Shown here: in pieces, positions 5,654-11,037 of the stretch
Numbering within the stretch: position 1 is the first letter of the stretch
How the letters are laid out: each line of letters opens with the position of its first letter
Source of the DNA: JAULUH01 sp032111745
Lineage (GTDB): Bacteria > Chloroflexota > Anaerolineae > JAAEKA01
NCBI GenBank assembly: GCA_032111745.1
Contig: JAULUH010000485.1
Coordinates: forward strand, 1 to 11,037
Reading direction: 5' to 3'
Length of the DNA stretch: 11,037 nucleotides
Position numbers and translations under genes: made by a program
Notes under the pieces: generated by a model
The model's database searches: none
What the model saw: the letters and a program-made list of their open reading frames with translations, nothing else
Told to the model about the DNA's origin: nothing

Positions 5654-5743
5654 TTATCTAGGAGGGGGGCGCTTGTTGCCTGGCCCGCGGCCGTCCTGGC
5701 ACAGGCAGCAGTTGCGCCGGCCCAGACATCGCAGGCATTGCAT
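5654..5743 (-). CDS. Small double-CxxC peptide (29 residues), putative zinc or thiol peptide
   Basis: A short ATG frame has a good ribosome-binding site, GAGGAG at 5752-5757, 8 bases before the ATG. The peptide is MQCLRCLGRRNCCLCQDGR followed by a Gly/Pro/Arg tail. It has CxxC-x5-CxxC with a G two residues after the first pair and GRG after the second, resembling the CxxCxGxG pattern of DnaJ-type zinc modules. It lies 37 bases after the ferredoxin stop and upstream of the universal stress gene. No family assignment is possible. The good SD and the regular Cys spacing argue for a real gene; the tiny length argues against. A competing frame starting with TTG at 5784 is less likely. Confidence 0.45.
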   Translation of the reverse strand: MQCLRCLGRRNCCLCQDGRGPGNKRPPPR

Positions 5744-5780
5744 GGTATTGGCTCCTCGAACCGCGAACAAATGTAGAGGC

Positions 5781-6140
5781 TCAAACAACCTCCGCCTGGC
5801 GCAAGGCCACATCGTATTTCTCACGGTTGGCTCGCAACTCATCCTTGGCATGGCGGAGGAGTTTTCGCTCACGCACCACCTGGCGGATGAAGCCACGCGA
5901 CGGGAATTCCAGGGCATCCTGGGTGCACACTGTGGCACAGGTGGTGCAGCCGACCATGCAGTGGTCCGGGTTGACCACCACCGGCCGGTTGCGCTCGAAG
6001 TCGAAGGCGTAAACCTGGCGGCCGCACGAGGTGACGCACAGGCCGCAGCCCACGCAGCGATCGGCCACAACGGCGGGATACCAGTCGATTTCCTGGCGTG
6101 GGATGCCGTGCCAGGGATTAGTAAAGTTGTTGGTAGCCAT
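5781..6140 (-). CDS. Dicluster 4Fe-4S ferredoxin-like protein
   Basis: The 119-residue protein has two 4Fe-4S motifs: C29-x2-C32-x2-C35-x3-C39 and C61-x3-C65-x2-C68-x3-C72. In the first the usual CP is CG (SCGRQVY), and in the second the spacing between the first two Cys is three residues (CMVGC). The N-terminal WHGIPRQEIDWYP segment and the basic helical tail from about residue 80 are typical of a stand-alone electron carrier of this type. It probably moves electrons to or from a partner oxidoreductase. The ATG at 6140 has GAGG 6-7 bases upstream. It is separated from fmdE by a repeat-bearing gap, so it may begin a new transcript. Confidence 0.92.
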   Translation of the reverse strand: MATNNFTNPWHGIPRQEIDWYPAVVADRCVGCGLCVTSCGRQVYAFDFERNRPVVVNPDHCMVGCTTCATVCTQDALEFPSRGFIRQVVRERKLLRHAKDELRANREKYDVALRQAEVV

Positions 6141-6174
6141 TGAAAACCTCCAAAGCGCCGAAAGATCTCACACG

Positions 6175-6369
6175 TGTCACGTTGAGCGGACCGAGATGCT
6201 TCGCTGGCGTAGGCGGCGTCGAAGTTCGTTGCATGATCGACTGGACGCGTGCGCTAACGACCTTGGCCGCCCGACCCGCTCAGCATGACAAACACGCGCT
6301 TCACGTGGTCACGCTGAGTGGGTTGAGCATGCGACTCTCGCTGAGGCGAATGTCCAGCGAAGCGCCTCG
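6175..6369. repeat. Nested inverted repeats, REP-like intergenic element
   Basis: Within the 253-base gap between ferredoxin and fmdE there are two nested imperfect inverted repeats. TGTCACGTTGAGCGG (6175-6189) pairs with 6276-6290 (13 of 15). CGAGATGCTTCGCTGG (6192-6207) pairs with 6354-6369 (14 of 16). A further direct copy of the first arm, GTCACGCTGAGTGGG, is at 6308-6322. Such TGTCA...GAGCGG and CTTCGCTGG blocks resemble dispersed REP/MITE-like repeats in GC-rich genomes. No coding frame with a ribosome-binding site is seen in the gap. Confidence 0.6.
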
Positions 6370-6393
6370 CCGCCCATCCGACAGACTCAGATG

Positions 6394-6996
6394 TTATCGG
6401 TCGTAGCCCGAGCAAGGGATACACAGATGCTGATCGCCCACGACGCGGCGGTAGGCATGGGCCACCAACTCCCCGCACTGGTCGCATTTCGCGAAGCCCA
6501 TCACCTCAGGCAGCCAGTTGTACGGGTACTCGAATACCGGGCCGATGGTCAGCACGTCACTCTCCGGCGCGTTCCAGACCAGGTTTACCAGTTCCATCTG
6601 GTCTTCTTCGGAGATCTCATCAGGCGAGATGCCTGCTGCGCGCTGCTGCATGAAGGCCGACTCGGCGATTTGTTTCTGCAAAGTGGGCTTGTATGAAACG
6701 CGCACGGCCCGCTCGCCGTCCTTGTCGATCAGCGTCACCGCCAGCTTGCCCAGCGGGTTCTTGCGGATGTTGCCCTTGCCGAAGGTGCAGCCGGTGGTGT
6801 ACTGGATGCCGTCGCCAAAGCACATGCCGCCGTGCTCCTCGCCGGTTTCGATGATGGCGTAGAGCTGAGTGCCGCCGCTGCGCTTGACGTCCAGCGCCCG
6901 CAGCGCGGCCAGCCCCACGAGCACGCCGGCCACGCTGGCCCAGCAACGATGGCCGTGGAATTTCAAGGTGTCGGTCAGAATCTCCTGATCGCTCAT
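6394..6996 (-). CDS. FmdE-family protein (CWAS type) with C-terminal zinc ribbon
   Basis: The 200-residue protein has the FmdE domain: FHGHRCWAS (residues 13-21), EHGGMCFGDGIQYTTGCTFGKGN (about 54-76) and KLAVTLIDKDG. FmdE is named after a subunit that co-purifies with molybdenum formylmethanofuran dehydrogenase, but the stand-alone proteins have no proven activity. The conserved His/Cys residues (H14, H16, C18, C59) suggest metal binding. Here the usual HGHxCPG is HGHRCWA. The C-terminal zinc ribbon has C171/C174 and C192/C195. The ATG at 6996 has AAGGG 7 bases upstream and is preferred to 7020, which adds eight non-conserved residues. It follows the thioredoxin gene by 29 bases. Confidence 0.9.
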   Translation of the reverse strand: MSDQEILTDTLKFHGHRCWASVAGVLVGLAALRALDVKRSGGTQLYAIIETGEEHGGMCFGDGIQYTTGCTFGKGNIRKNPLGKLAVTLIDKDGERAVRVSYKPTLQKQIAESAFMQQRAAGISPDEISEEDQMELVNLVWNAPESDVLTIGPVFEYPYNWLPEVMGFAKCDQCGELVAHAYRRVVGDQHLCIPCSGYDR

Positions 6997-7025
6997 ATCG
7001 ATCCCTTTCGTATTGTGCAACCGGC

Positions 7026-7268
7026 CTAAGCCGTGGCAGCCGCCAACAGCGCTGCGAGTTGTGCGATCGTCGGCACTCGCCCCGCGCTGACTAGCTTGCC
7101 GGCGATCACCAGGCCGGGCGTGAAGAGAATCCCATGTGTCGCATACTCCTGGTAGTCATGAACGTGTTGTACAGTCGCTTCAATGCCGAGCTGCTCTACA
7201 GCCAACTTGACCCGAGTCGCCAGCTCCTGGCACGTATAGCAGCCAGGACCTAGAACTTTGATCTCCAT
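7026..7268 (-). CDS. Small thioredoxin-like CxxC protein (redox-active disulfide type)
   Basis: The 80-residue protein begins MEIKVLGPGCYTC with active-site C10 and C13, then has the cis-Pro segment LFTPGLVIAGKLVSAGRVP. This is the compact TM0996/MTH895-type thioredoxin, one glutaredoxin-sized domain lacking the N-terminal thioredoxin extension. It should reduce disulfides or carry persulfide or metal(loid) on its CxxC. The ATG at 7268 has GAGGGAG 7 bases upstream. It is 20 bases from the full-length TSUP permease, a pairing also seen in ars-type loci and sulfur-related loci. A near-paralogue sits at 9296-9550. Confidence 0.92.
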   Translation of the reverse strand: MEIKVLGPGCYTCQELATRVKLAVEQLGIEATVQHVHDYQEYATHGILFTPGLVIAGKLVSAGRVPTIAQLAALLAAATA

Positions 7269-7288
7269 GGTGCGCTCCCTCTGGCGGC

Positions 7289-8047
7289 TCATAACACGCC
7301 TAGCAAGATCAAGGCGCGCTGCACGGCCAGAATCACCAGGACTGCGGCGAAGATGCGGCTGAGGGTCAGCGACTTGACCCGTTTGGCCATGAAGCGCGCG
7401 CCCAGCCAGGCGCCGATCACCGCCGTAATCGAGGTCAGGATCAGCATCAGCCAGTCGAACTGCGCGTCGCCCAGGTGGGCGATGAAGGCCGAGAAGGAGG
7501 GCAAGGTCACAATCACCGAGTTGGTGGCAGCAGCGATGCGGGCCGTGTAGCCCACCATCACCAGCGCTGGCATCATCAGGAAGCCGGGCCCGACGCCCAG
7601 AAAGCCGGCGAAGATGCCGATCAGCCCGGCGAAAAAGCCAGCCTTGACCCGAGTGCGGTCGCTGATCTCCAGCGCCTTGCTGTCGTCCATCTTGGGCGGA
7701 AAGGCCATGCGAAAGGCCAGGAAGACCAACACGCCGACGTAGATCCACCAGACGGTGTCGGTGCTGACGAACTGCAAGAGCCACACTCCAAGGGGAGCCA
7801 CCACGGTCGTGATGATCAGCAGGGGGATGGCCGTGCGCCAATCGACCATACGGGCGCGCGCATATGTGATCGCGCCGGCGATGGCGGTGAGGCCGTTCAA
7901 CCACAATGACCAGGGCATGATGACGTGCTTGAGATCGAAGCCGAACAGGCCTAGCACCGGCGTGGCGATGAAGGCCACGCCCAGGCCCAACATGCCGGCA
8001 AGGAAGGAGAGGGCAAAGAGCAGTGCGCTGAGAATGAAGTAGAGCAT
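7289..8047 (-). CDS. TauE/SafE (TSUP) family permease, full length
   Basis: The protein has 252 residues and 7-8 predicted membrane segments in two homologous halves: LSFLAGMLGLGVAFIATPVLGLFG near the start and GFFAGLIGIFAGFLGVGPGFLMMPALVMVG in the middle, each with the Gly-rich GxxxGxG...P signature. These permeases move sulfite, organosulfonates or other small anions. The specific substrate cannot be told. The ATG at 8047 has only a weak GAAGAG upstream and is 24 bases after the AhpD-like stop, so translation may rely on coupling. It lies upstream of a small thioredoxin and downstream of the AhpD-like gene. Confidence 0.93.
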   Translation of the reverse strand: MLYFILSALLFALSFLAGMLGLGVAFIATPVLGLFGFDLKHVIMPWSLWLNGLTAIAGAITYARARMVDWRTAIPLLIITTVVAPLGVWLLQFVSTDTVWWIYVGVLVFLAFRMAFPPKMDDSKALEISDRTRVKAGFFAGLIGIFAGFLGVGPGFLMMPALVMVGYTARIAAATNSVIVTLPSFSAFIAHLGDAQFDWLMLILTSITAVIGAWLGARFMAKRVKSLTLSRIFAAVLVILAVQRALILLGVL

Positions 8048-8071
8048 AGGTGGTCTCTTCGCGACTAAGCG

Positions 8072-8422
8072 TCAACTGGGTGCTGACAGAAACTGGTCGA
8101 TGGCATCCAGGGCTTGGGCGGCGTAGATGGACGCCGGGCCGCCGCCCATCATCAGGGCGACGCCGATGGTTTCCAGAAGCTCCGCACGGCTGGCGCCCGC
8201 AGCCACGGCGTCATGGGTGTGATAGGCGATGCAGCCGTCGCAGTGCACGGCAATGCCGATGGCCAGGGCCATCAGCTCCTTGCTTTTGGCGTCCAGCGCC
8301 CCAGCCTCGACAGCCTTCTTGTGCAGCCGGGCAAAGCCGGTCATGGGGCCGGAAATCTCCCGTCCCAGTTGCGCCAGGCGCTGTTCCAGAAGCTGGTGAT
8401 AAGCGACGTAGTCGGTTGTCAT
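8072..8422 (-). CDS. AhpD-like carboxymuconolactone decarboxylase family protein
   Basis: The 116-residue all-helical protein has the redox motif E49...H60-C61-x2-C64-x3-H68 in VHCDGCIAYHTH, followed by HDAVAAGASRAELLETIGVALMMGGGPA. Members with this CxxC and His relay act as alkylhydroperoxidase/disulfide reductases, AhpD being the type example. Peroxide or persulfide reduction is the likely activity. The ATG at 8422 has GAGGA 4-5 bases upstream. It is 15 bases after the PIG-L gene and 24 bases before the TSUP permease, so these probably form one transcript. Confidence 0.93.
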   Translation of the reverse strand: MTTDYVAYHQLLEQRLAQLGREISGPMTGFARLHKKAVEAGALDAKSKELMALAIGIAVHCDGCIAYHTHDAVAAGASRAELLETIGVALMMGGGPASIYAAQALDAIDQFLSAPS

Positions 8423-8437
8423 GATGTCCTCGAGTTC

Positions 8438-9154
8438 CTAGGTTGCCACCGCTGGCTCGAACAGATCAGTCCAGCCGGTGCCGTTGGCGGCGATAGGGTA
8501 GGCCAGGGTGAAGTACTCATGGCAGGCCAGGCGCTCGGCCTCGATCTCAGGCGGCCCGGAGAAGGGCGGGTTCTGGCTGGCGTGACACTGCATCGCGCGC
8601 ACCTTGGTCGCCAGATGCTCGCCCACGTCGATGGCGGCCACCGGCCCGCCGGCGAGTTCCTCCGCAGGGATGACGCCACAACCCTGCATCGTCGCCTCGG
8701 AGGGCGCAAGGTAGTAGAGCCGCGCCAGGAGTCCGGCCTGATCGAAGGCTGTGGTGGCGAAGCGATGGATGGCCAGGTGGTCCGGGTGGCCTGAGATGCC
8801 ATCGGGGCCAAAGGTTATGACAGCCTGCGGCTGCACGGCGCGCAGGATAGCGACGAGTTGGCCGACGACCGTAGTGGGGTTGGCTGTCGCCAGCTGACCA
8901 TCGAGATATCCCAGGAAGCGCACGTCGGCTAGTCCCAGCGCAGTGGCTGCAGCCTCCAGCTCGCGCGTGCGGACCTGTGCGGTTTCGTCAGGGGTCAGCC
9001 CGGCAATGCCTGCCTCGCCTCGAGTGGCGCACACCAGCGTCACCTTCACGCCTTGCGCCGCGTATTTCGCCAGTGTGCCGCCCATAGCAAAGCTTTCGTC
9101 GTCTGGATGAGCCAGTACGATGAGCAGCGCCGGCGCGTTGGTCGTAGTGCCCAT
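8438..9154 (-). CDS. PIG-L/LmbE family N-acetyl-sugar deacetylase
   Basis: The 238-residue protein has the zinc motif AHPDDE (residues 15-20: H16, D18, D19, E20) and the later SGHPDHLAIHRF motif, both standard for PIG-L/LmbE deacetylases. These remove acetyl groups from GlcNAc-containing molecules; MshB, Mca and BshB act in mycothiol or bacillithiol metabolism. The neighbouring thiol genes make a low-molecular-weight thiol link attractive but unproven. The start at 9154 (MGTTT) fits the usual 10-15 residues before AHPDDE; a longer frame from 9223 would use the operator-like leader as coding sequence. It is the first gene after the terminator at 9239-9271. Confidence 0.9.
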   Translation of the reverse strand: MGTTTNAPALLIVLAHPDDESFAMGGTLAKYAAQGVKVTLVCATRGEAGIAGLTPDETAQVRTRELEAAATALGLADVRFLGYLDGQLATANPTTVVGQLVAILRAVQPQAVITFGPDGISGHPDHLAIHRFATTAFDQAGLLARLYYLAPSEATMQGCGVIPAEELAGGPVAAIDVGEHLATKVRAMQCHASQNPPFSGPPEIEAERLACHEYFTLAYPIAANGTGWTDLFEPAVAT

Positions 9155-9205
9155 GAACGTTGTCTCACTGAAGCCTGTACAAGTTGGCTGGCATGTCGCG
9201 ACGCA

Positions 9206-9225
9206 ATATGCAATGAACTGCATAT
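9206..9225 (-). promoter_or_regulatory. Operator-like inverted repeat upstream of the PIG-L operon
   Basis: A perfect 7-bp dyad ATATGCA-N6-TGCATAT lies 52 bases before the PIG-L start, in the most AT-rich patch of the window. Possible -10 boxes on the minus strand (TATTAT, 9224-9229) touch it; a TTGAGA at 9251-9256 is too far (21 bases) to be a good -35. The position suits a repressor or activator site for the downstream operon. Confidence 0.4.
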
Positions 9226-9238
9226 AATAGTCGGTAGA

Positions 9239-9271
9239 AAGCCCTCACGATCTCAAGACTGGTGAGGGCTT
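9239..9271 (-). terminator. Intrinsic-type terminator of the DGC-OsmC-thioredoxin transcript
   Basis: A perfect 10-bp stem, AAGCCCTCAC (9239-9248) and GTGAGGGCTT (9262-9271), has a 13-base loop. Read on the minus strand it starts 24 bases after the thioredoxin stop and runs into TTTCT, a weak T-tract. It separates that transcript from the PIG-L operon. Confidence 0.65.
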
Positions 9272-9295
9272 ATGGGCGCCGCGTCCGGCGGCTGG

Positions 9296-9550
9296 TTATG
9301 TCTCTACAGCAGCGTTAGCCAGCCAGGTCGTCACTTCGACAGTGCTGGGGATGCGACCCCCGCAGACCAGTTTGTTGTTGATCACCAGGCCAGGCGTGAA
9401 CAGCAGCCCGTACTTGGGATATTCCGTGCGGTCAGTCACGTGCTCGATCTCGGCATCCAGGCCTAGCTGAGCCACGGCCGCTCTGGCGTTCTCCTCGACC
9501 AGGTGGCAGTTGTTGCAGCCAGGGCCGAGAACTTTGATGTTGACAGGCAT
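9296..9550 (-). CDS. Small thioredoxin-like CxxC protein, second copy
   Basis: The 84-residue protein has MPVNIKVLGPGCNNC with C12 and C15, followed by LFTPGLVINNKLVCGGRIPS, the cis-Pro loop. It is a clear paralogue of the protein at 7026-7268 but has NN instead of YT between the active cysteines and an extra Cys in place of Ser in the KLVCGG segment. It should be a disulfide, persulfide or metal carrier. The ATG at 9550 has AAGGAG about 9 bases upstream; an extension to 9619 lacks homology. It follows OsmC after 119 bases and ends at a terminator. Confidence 0.92.
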   Translation of the reverse strand: MPVNIKVLGPGCNNCHLVEENARAAVAQLGLDAEIEHVTDRTEYPKYGLLFTPGLVINNKLVCGGRIPSTVEVTTWLANAAVET

Positions 9551-9669
9551 ATGGATAAGCTCCTTGAAGGAAGTAGGTAGGGCGTAATAAGGATGGTAGC
9601 CGCAGCGCGTGACACGCAACCGGAGGCCGGCAGCAGCAGCAGGCTCGTGCCGGTTGGCGGCTGGCTGGT
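9551..9669 (-). promoter_or_regulatory. OsmC-thioredoxin gap with weak hairpin
   Basis: This 119-base gap contains a 7-bp inverted repeat, CAACCGG (9617-9623) and CCGGTTG (9650-9656), whose loop holds a (CAG)4 run on the plus strand. There is no T-run, so it is at most a weak transcript signal. No clear promoter is seen. Confidence 0.2.
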
Positions 9670-10125
9670 CTACTGCCCACCGACTACCACGATGGTCGGC
9701 TCAATAACGATCTCGCTCTTGACCGAGTTGGCCACCAGGCTGTACTTCTGGGCGGATGCCAGGGCGCGCTGGACCCGCTTCTCAAGGCTGGCGGCATCGC
9801 CGCCGGCGCGCACGGTGATCTCGGGCCAGAAGCGCAGGTGGGTGAAGAGCTCGGTGCGGTCCAGCTCGATGCGCTTGGTGCCTTCGGTGCGGCAGCGATA
9901 GTCGACCAAATCGATCTTGAAGCGCTCGCAAGCCCAGAGGAACATCATCATCACGCATGTGTTGGCCGCGGCGACGAAGGCGTCCTCCGGGGTGAACACC
10001 CCCTCATGGCCGTAGGCGTCGGGCGGTGCGGAGAACATCATCTGCGGGCCGTTGCCCATCACGATGTGGCCCCAATGGTCCCCCTTCCAGACCACGGTGG
10101 TATGGTAGGTCGCCGTCTTAGCCAT
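9670..10125 (-). CDS. OsmC-family protein lacking the second catalytic Cys
   Basis: The 151-residue OsmC/Ohr-fold protein has the first redox cysteine in AANTCVMMMFLWACERF (C57), the C78-containing strand DYRCRTEG, and a helical ALASAQKYSLVANSV near the C-terminus. In OsmC/Ohr peroxidases that last position is the second Cys (KYCxxxNS); here it is Ser129. It may therefore work as a one-Cys protein, use C66/C78, or not be a peroxidase. The ATG at 10125 lies inside the end of the DGC gene (8-base overlap, ATGGCTAA) with AAGGAG 6 bases upstream, so it is translationally coupled to that protein. Confidence 0.88.
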   Translation of the reverse strand: MAKTATYHTTVVWKGDHWGHIVMGNGPQMMFSAPPDAYGHEGVFTPEDAFVAAANTCVMMMFLWACERFKIDLVDYRCRTEGTKRIELDRTELFTHLRFWPEITVRAGGDAASLEKRVQRALASAQKYSLVANSVKSEIVIEPTIVVVGGQ

Positions 10126-10879
10126 CGGCCTGCTCCTTGCCCGCGCAGTAGCTTTGCCATGCCAGGGCCACCGCTTCGGTGTAGAGGGCCTCCTCGCCGG
10201 CCGGAATGGGATTGTAGAGCCGCACCGTATCTATGATCTGGGCCGGGACAGATGCTTCGCCTGTTGCATCCTCAGCACCACGGGGCGCTACGGCACGCAT
10301 GCCCTGGCTGTAGGCCATGTCCAGGATTGGGTCCAGCGCCATGATCTCCACGGCGCGACCGTTGACCTGCACGCGGGTCACGGGAATGCCCGACCCGCAG
10401 GCGCAGCCGGCTGAGCTGACCTTGGCCGGCGTCTCTGGCTCCAGCACCCTGCCCTCGGCACGGCTCCACCGCGCGGCCATGAGGTGGTCCACCTCGGCGG
10501 CGATGACCTCGGCCAGGGCGTCCACGGCCGGCTGGCTCTCCGGCGACAGGCGGCGCAGCCCCTGTGGCCGCGGCAGGCCACGCTCGGCCAGCACGTCGTC
10601 CAGCAGGATGCTGACGGCCGGGGTGTTGCTGTAAAGCTCGGTGGCGCGGGCGGCGCAGCGTTTCTCGCAGCCGTCCACGGCGATGGTGGGGTAGAACTTG
10701 GCAAAGGCGCGGTCGCCCTCGCCGCCGGCCAGGAAAAGGGGCAGGCAGATGGTCACGGTGTCGTTGGGGAGCAGCTCTTCGAGCACCTTAAGCGAGGCCA
10801 GGCGCGTCACGGTGCCATCAGAAAGCTCCTCGCCGGAACAGGCGACGATGCCGACTTTGCGTTGGGGCAGGCTAGGCAT
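10118..10879 (-). CDS. DGC-domain putative zinc-binding protein with extra C-terminal domain
   Basis: The 253-residue protein has an N-terminal DGC (PF08859-type) domain: GIVACSGEE (C14) and FYPTIAVDGCEKRCAARA (D69-G70-C71, C75), the Cys set proposed to bind zinc. After about residue 165 an acidic hinge and CACGSG (about residue 166) lead to a roughly 85-residue C-terminal domain with VNGRAVEIMALDPILDMAY and VRLYNPIPAGEEALY, a fold I cannot name with certainty but recall as an add-on in similar proteins. The biological role is unknown. The ATG at 10879 overlaps the previous gene's stop by 8 bases (ATGCCTAG) and its own stop overlaps OsmC by 8 bases, so three genes are chained. Confidence 0.85.
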   Translation of the reverse strand: MPSLPQRKVGIVACSGEELSDGTVTRLASLKVLEELLPNDTVTICLPLFLAGGEGDRAFAKFYPTIAVDGCEKRCAARATELYSNTPAVSILLDDVLAERGLPRPQGLRRLSPESQPAVDALAEVIAAEVDHLMAARWSRAEGRVLEPETPAKVSSAGCACGSGIPVTRVQVNGRAVEIMALDPILDMAYSQGMRAVAPRGAEDATGEASVPAQIIDTVRLYNPIPAGEEALYTEAVALAWQSYCAGKEQADG

Positions 10880-11037
10880 GGGTCCCTCCTTGGGCGCTCA
10901 ACTCGCCGGCGGCTTGGGCAACTTCCTGCGCCAGCGCTTGCGCCAACGCCTGCCCGCCTTCGTTCAGCTCGGCGATGCCTTGGGGCTTGAACTGCTTGTT
11001 GCGACGATAGCAGTCCAGCACTGTGAACTCGCGCGCC
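10872..11037 (-). CDS. Unrecognised protein, C-terminal end only
   Basis: The frame enters from the window edge and stops with TAG at 10872-10874, giving 54 visible residues. The segment AREFTVLDCYRRNKQFKPQG is followed by an Ala/Gln/Leu-rich amphipathic helix, ending SAQGGTHA. Length and start are outside the window. One Cys is visible. The stop overlaps the ATG of the DGC gene by 8 bases, and the GGAGGG serving the DGC gene is inside this frame, supporting a real coupled gene. I do not recognise the family. Confidence 0.65.
   Translation of the reverse strand, partial: AREFTVLDCYRRNKQFKPQGIAELNEGGQALAQALAQEVAQAAGELSAQGGTHA

Noticed and set aside
5590..5784. 64-residue Cys-containing frame starting with TTG
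   Set aside because: It overlaps the 29-residue peptide in another frame, uses a TTG start very close to its SD, and lacks regular Cys spacing apart from the terminal KCCCKC; not fully excluded.
5067..6143. Long plus-strand open frame of 358 codons
   Set aside because: It crosses the universal stress gene, two intergenic gaps and the ferredoxin in antisense, and lacks a family signature or good ribosome-binding site.
7269..8075. N-terminal extension of the small thioredoxin frame to 349 residues
   Set aside because: The extension is an Arg/His-rich shadow of the TSUP permease in another frame; the true start at 7268 has its own GAGGGAG site.
9223..9228. Perfect TATAAT on the plus strand
   Set aside because: No -35 at proper distance and no plus-strand gene follows; it is better read as part of the AT-rich operator region for the minus-strand operon.
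9631..9642. (CAG)4 trinucleotide run
   Set aside because: Too short to be a meaningful repeat and non-coding here; expected by chance in GC-rich DNA.
1..11037. CRISPR arrays, tRNA or rRNA genes, transposases and phage genes
   Set aside because: No regularly spaced direct repeats, cloverleaf-like segments or matching protein motifs were seen on either strand by eye.

Overview
The window is a GC-rich stretch of bacterial DNA, about 60% G+C by eye. Every supportable gene is on the minus strand, so transcription runs from the right end to the left. Two genes run off the edges. No rRNA, tRNA, CRISPR array, transposase or phage gene is visible. The protein types suggest an anaerobic or facultative member of the Chloroflexota (Anaerolineae-like): a SufC-like ATPase, a CWAS-type FmdE protein, a dicluster ferredoxin beginning with a WHGIP motif, DGC zinc-binding proteins and small CxxC thioredoxins. 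This placement is inference from remembered family resemblance, not a search result.

Layout in transcription order. Right end (11037-9239): the end of an unrecognised gene, a DGC-domain putative zinc protein and an OsmC-like protein, linked by two 8-base start/stop overlaps. A small CxxC thioredoxin follows and ends at a stem-loop terminator. Middle right (9238-6394): an AT-rich, operator-like leader precedes a PIG-L/LmbE deacetylase, an AhpD-like CxxC protein, a full-length TSUP permease, a second small thioredoxin and an FmdE-like protein. A 253-base gap (6141-6393) holds nested inverted repeats. Middle left (6140-3937): a dicluster ferredoxin, a 29-residue double-CxxC peptide, a universal stress protein, a half-length TSUP permease with a strong 18-bp hairpin after it, and an Fe-S protein of the CODH/RnfB cluster type. 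Left (3835-1): an ArsR regulator with a CVC metal motif, an FmdB-type zinc ribbon, a chimeric SufC/MIP18 ORF, XdhC, a CxxS glutaredoxin-like protein, a CooT-nitroreductase fusion, a CoA-binding protein and the start of a secreted CxxC protein.

Almost every gene encodes metal binding, Fe-S binding, thiol-disulfide chemistry or sulfur/anion export, so the window reads as a redox/metal accessory island. No complete catalytic complex (molybdenum hydroxylase, CO dehydrogenase, hydrogenase) is present, although XdhC, CooT, FmdE and the CODH-type Fe-S domain are all known as accessories or relatives of such enzymes.

The two most notable items are a CooT nickel-binding domain fused in one reading frame to an FMN nitroreductase (879-1589), and an ORF (2695-3129) in which the first half of a SufC-like ATPase joins the last third of a MIP18/DUF59 Fe-S assembly protein. 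The second looks like the scar of an in-frame deletion.
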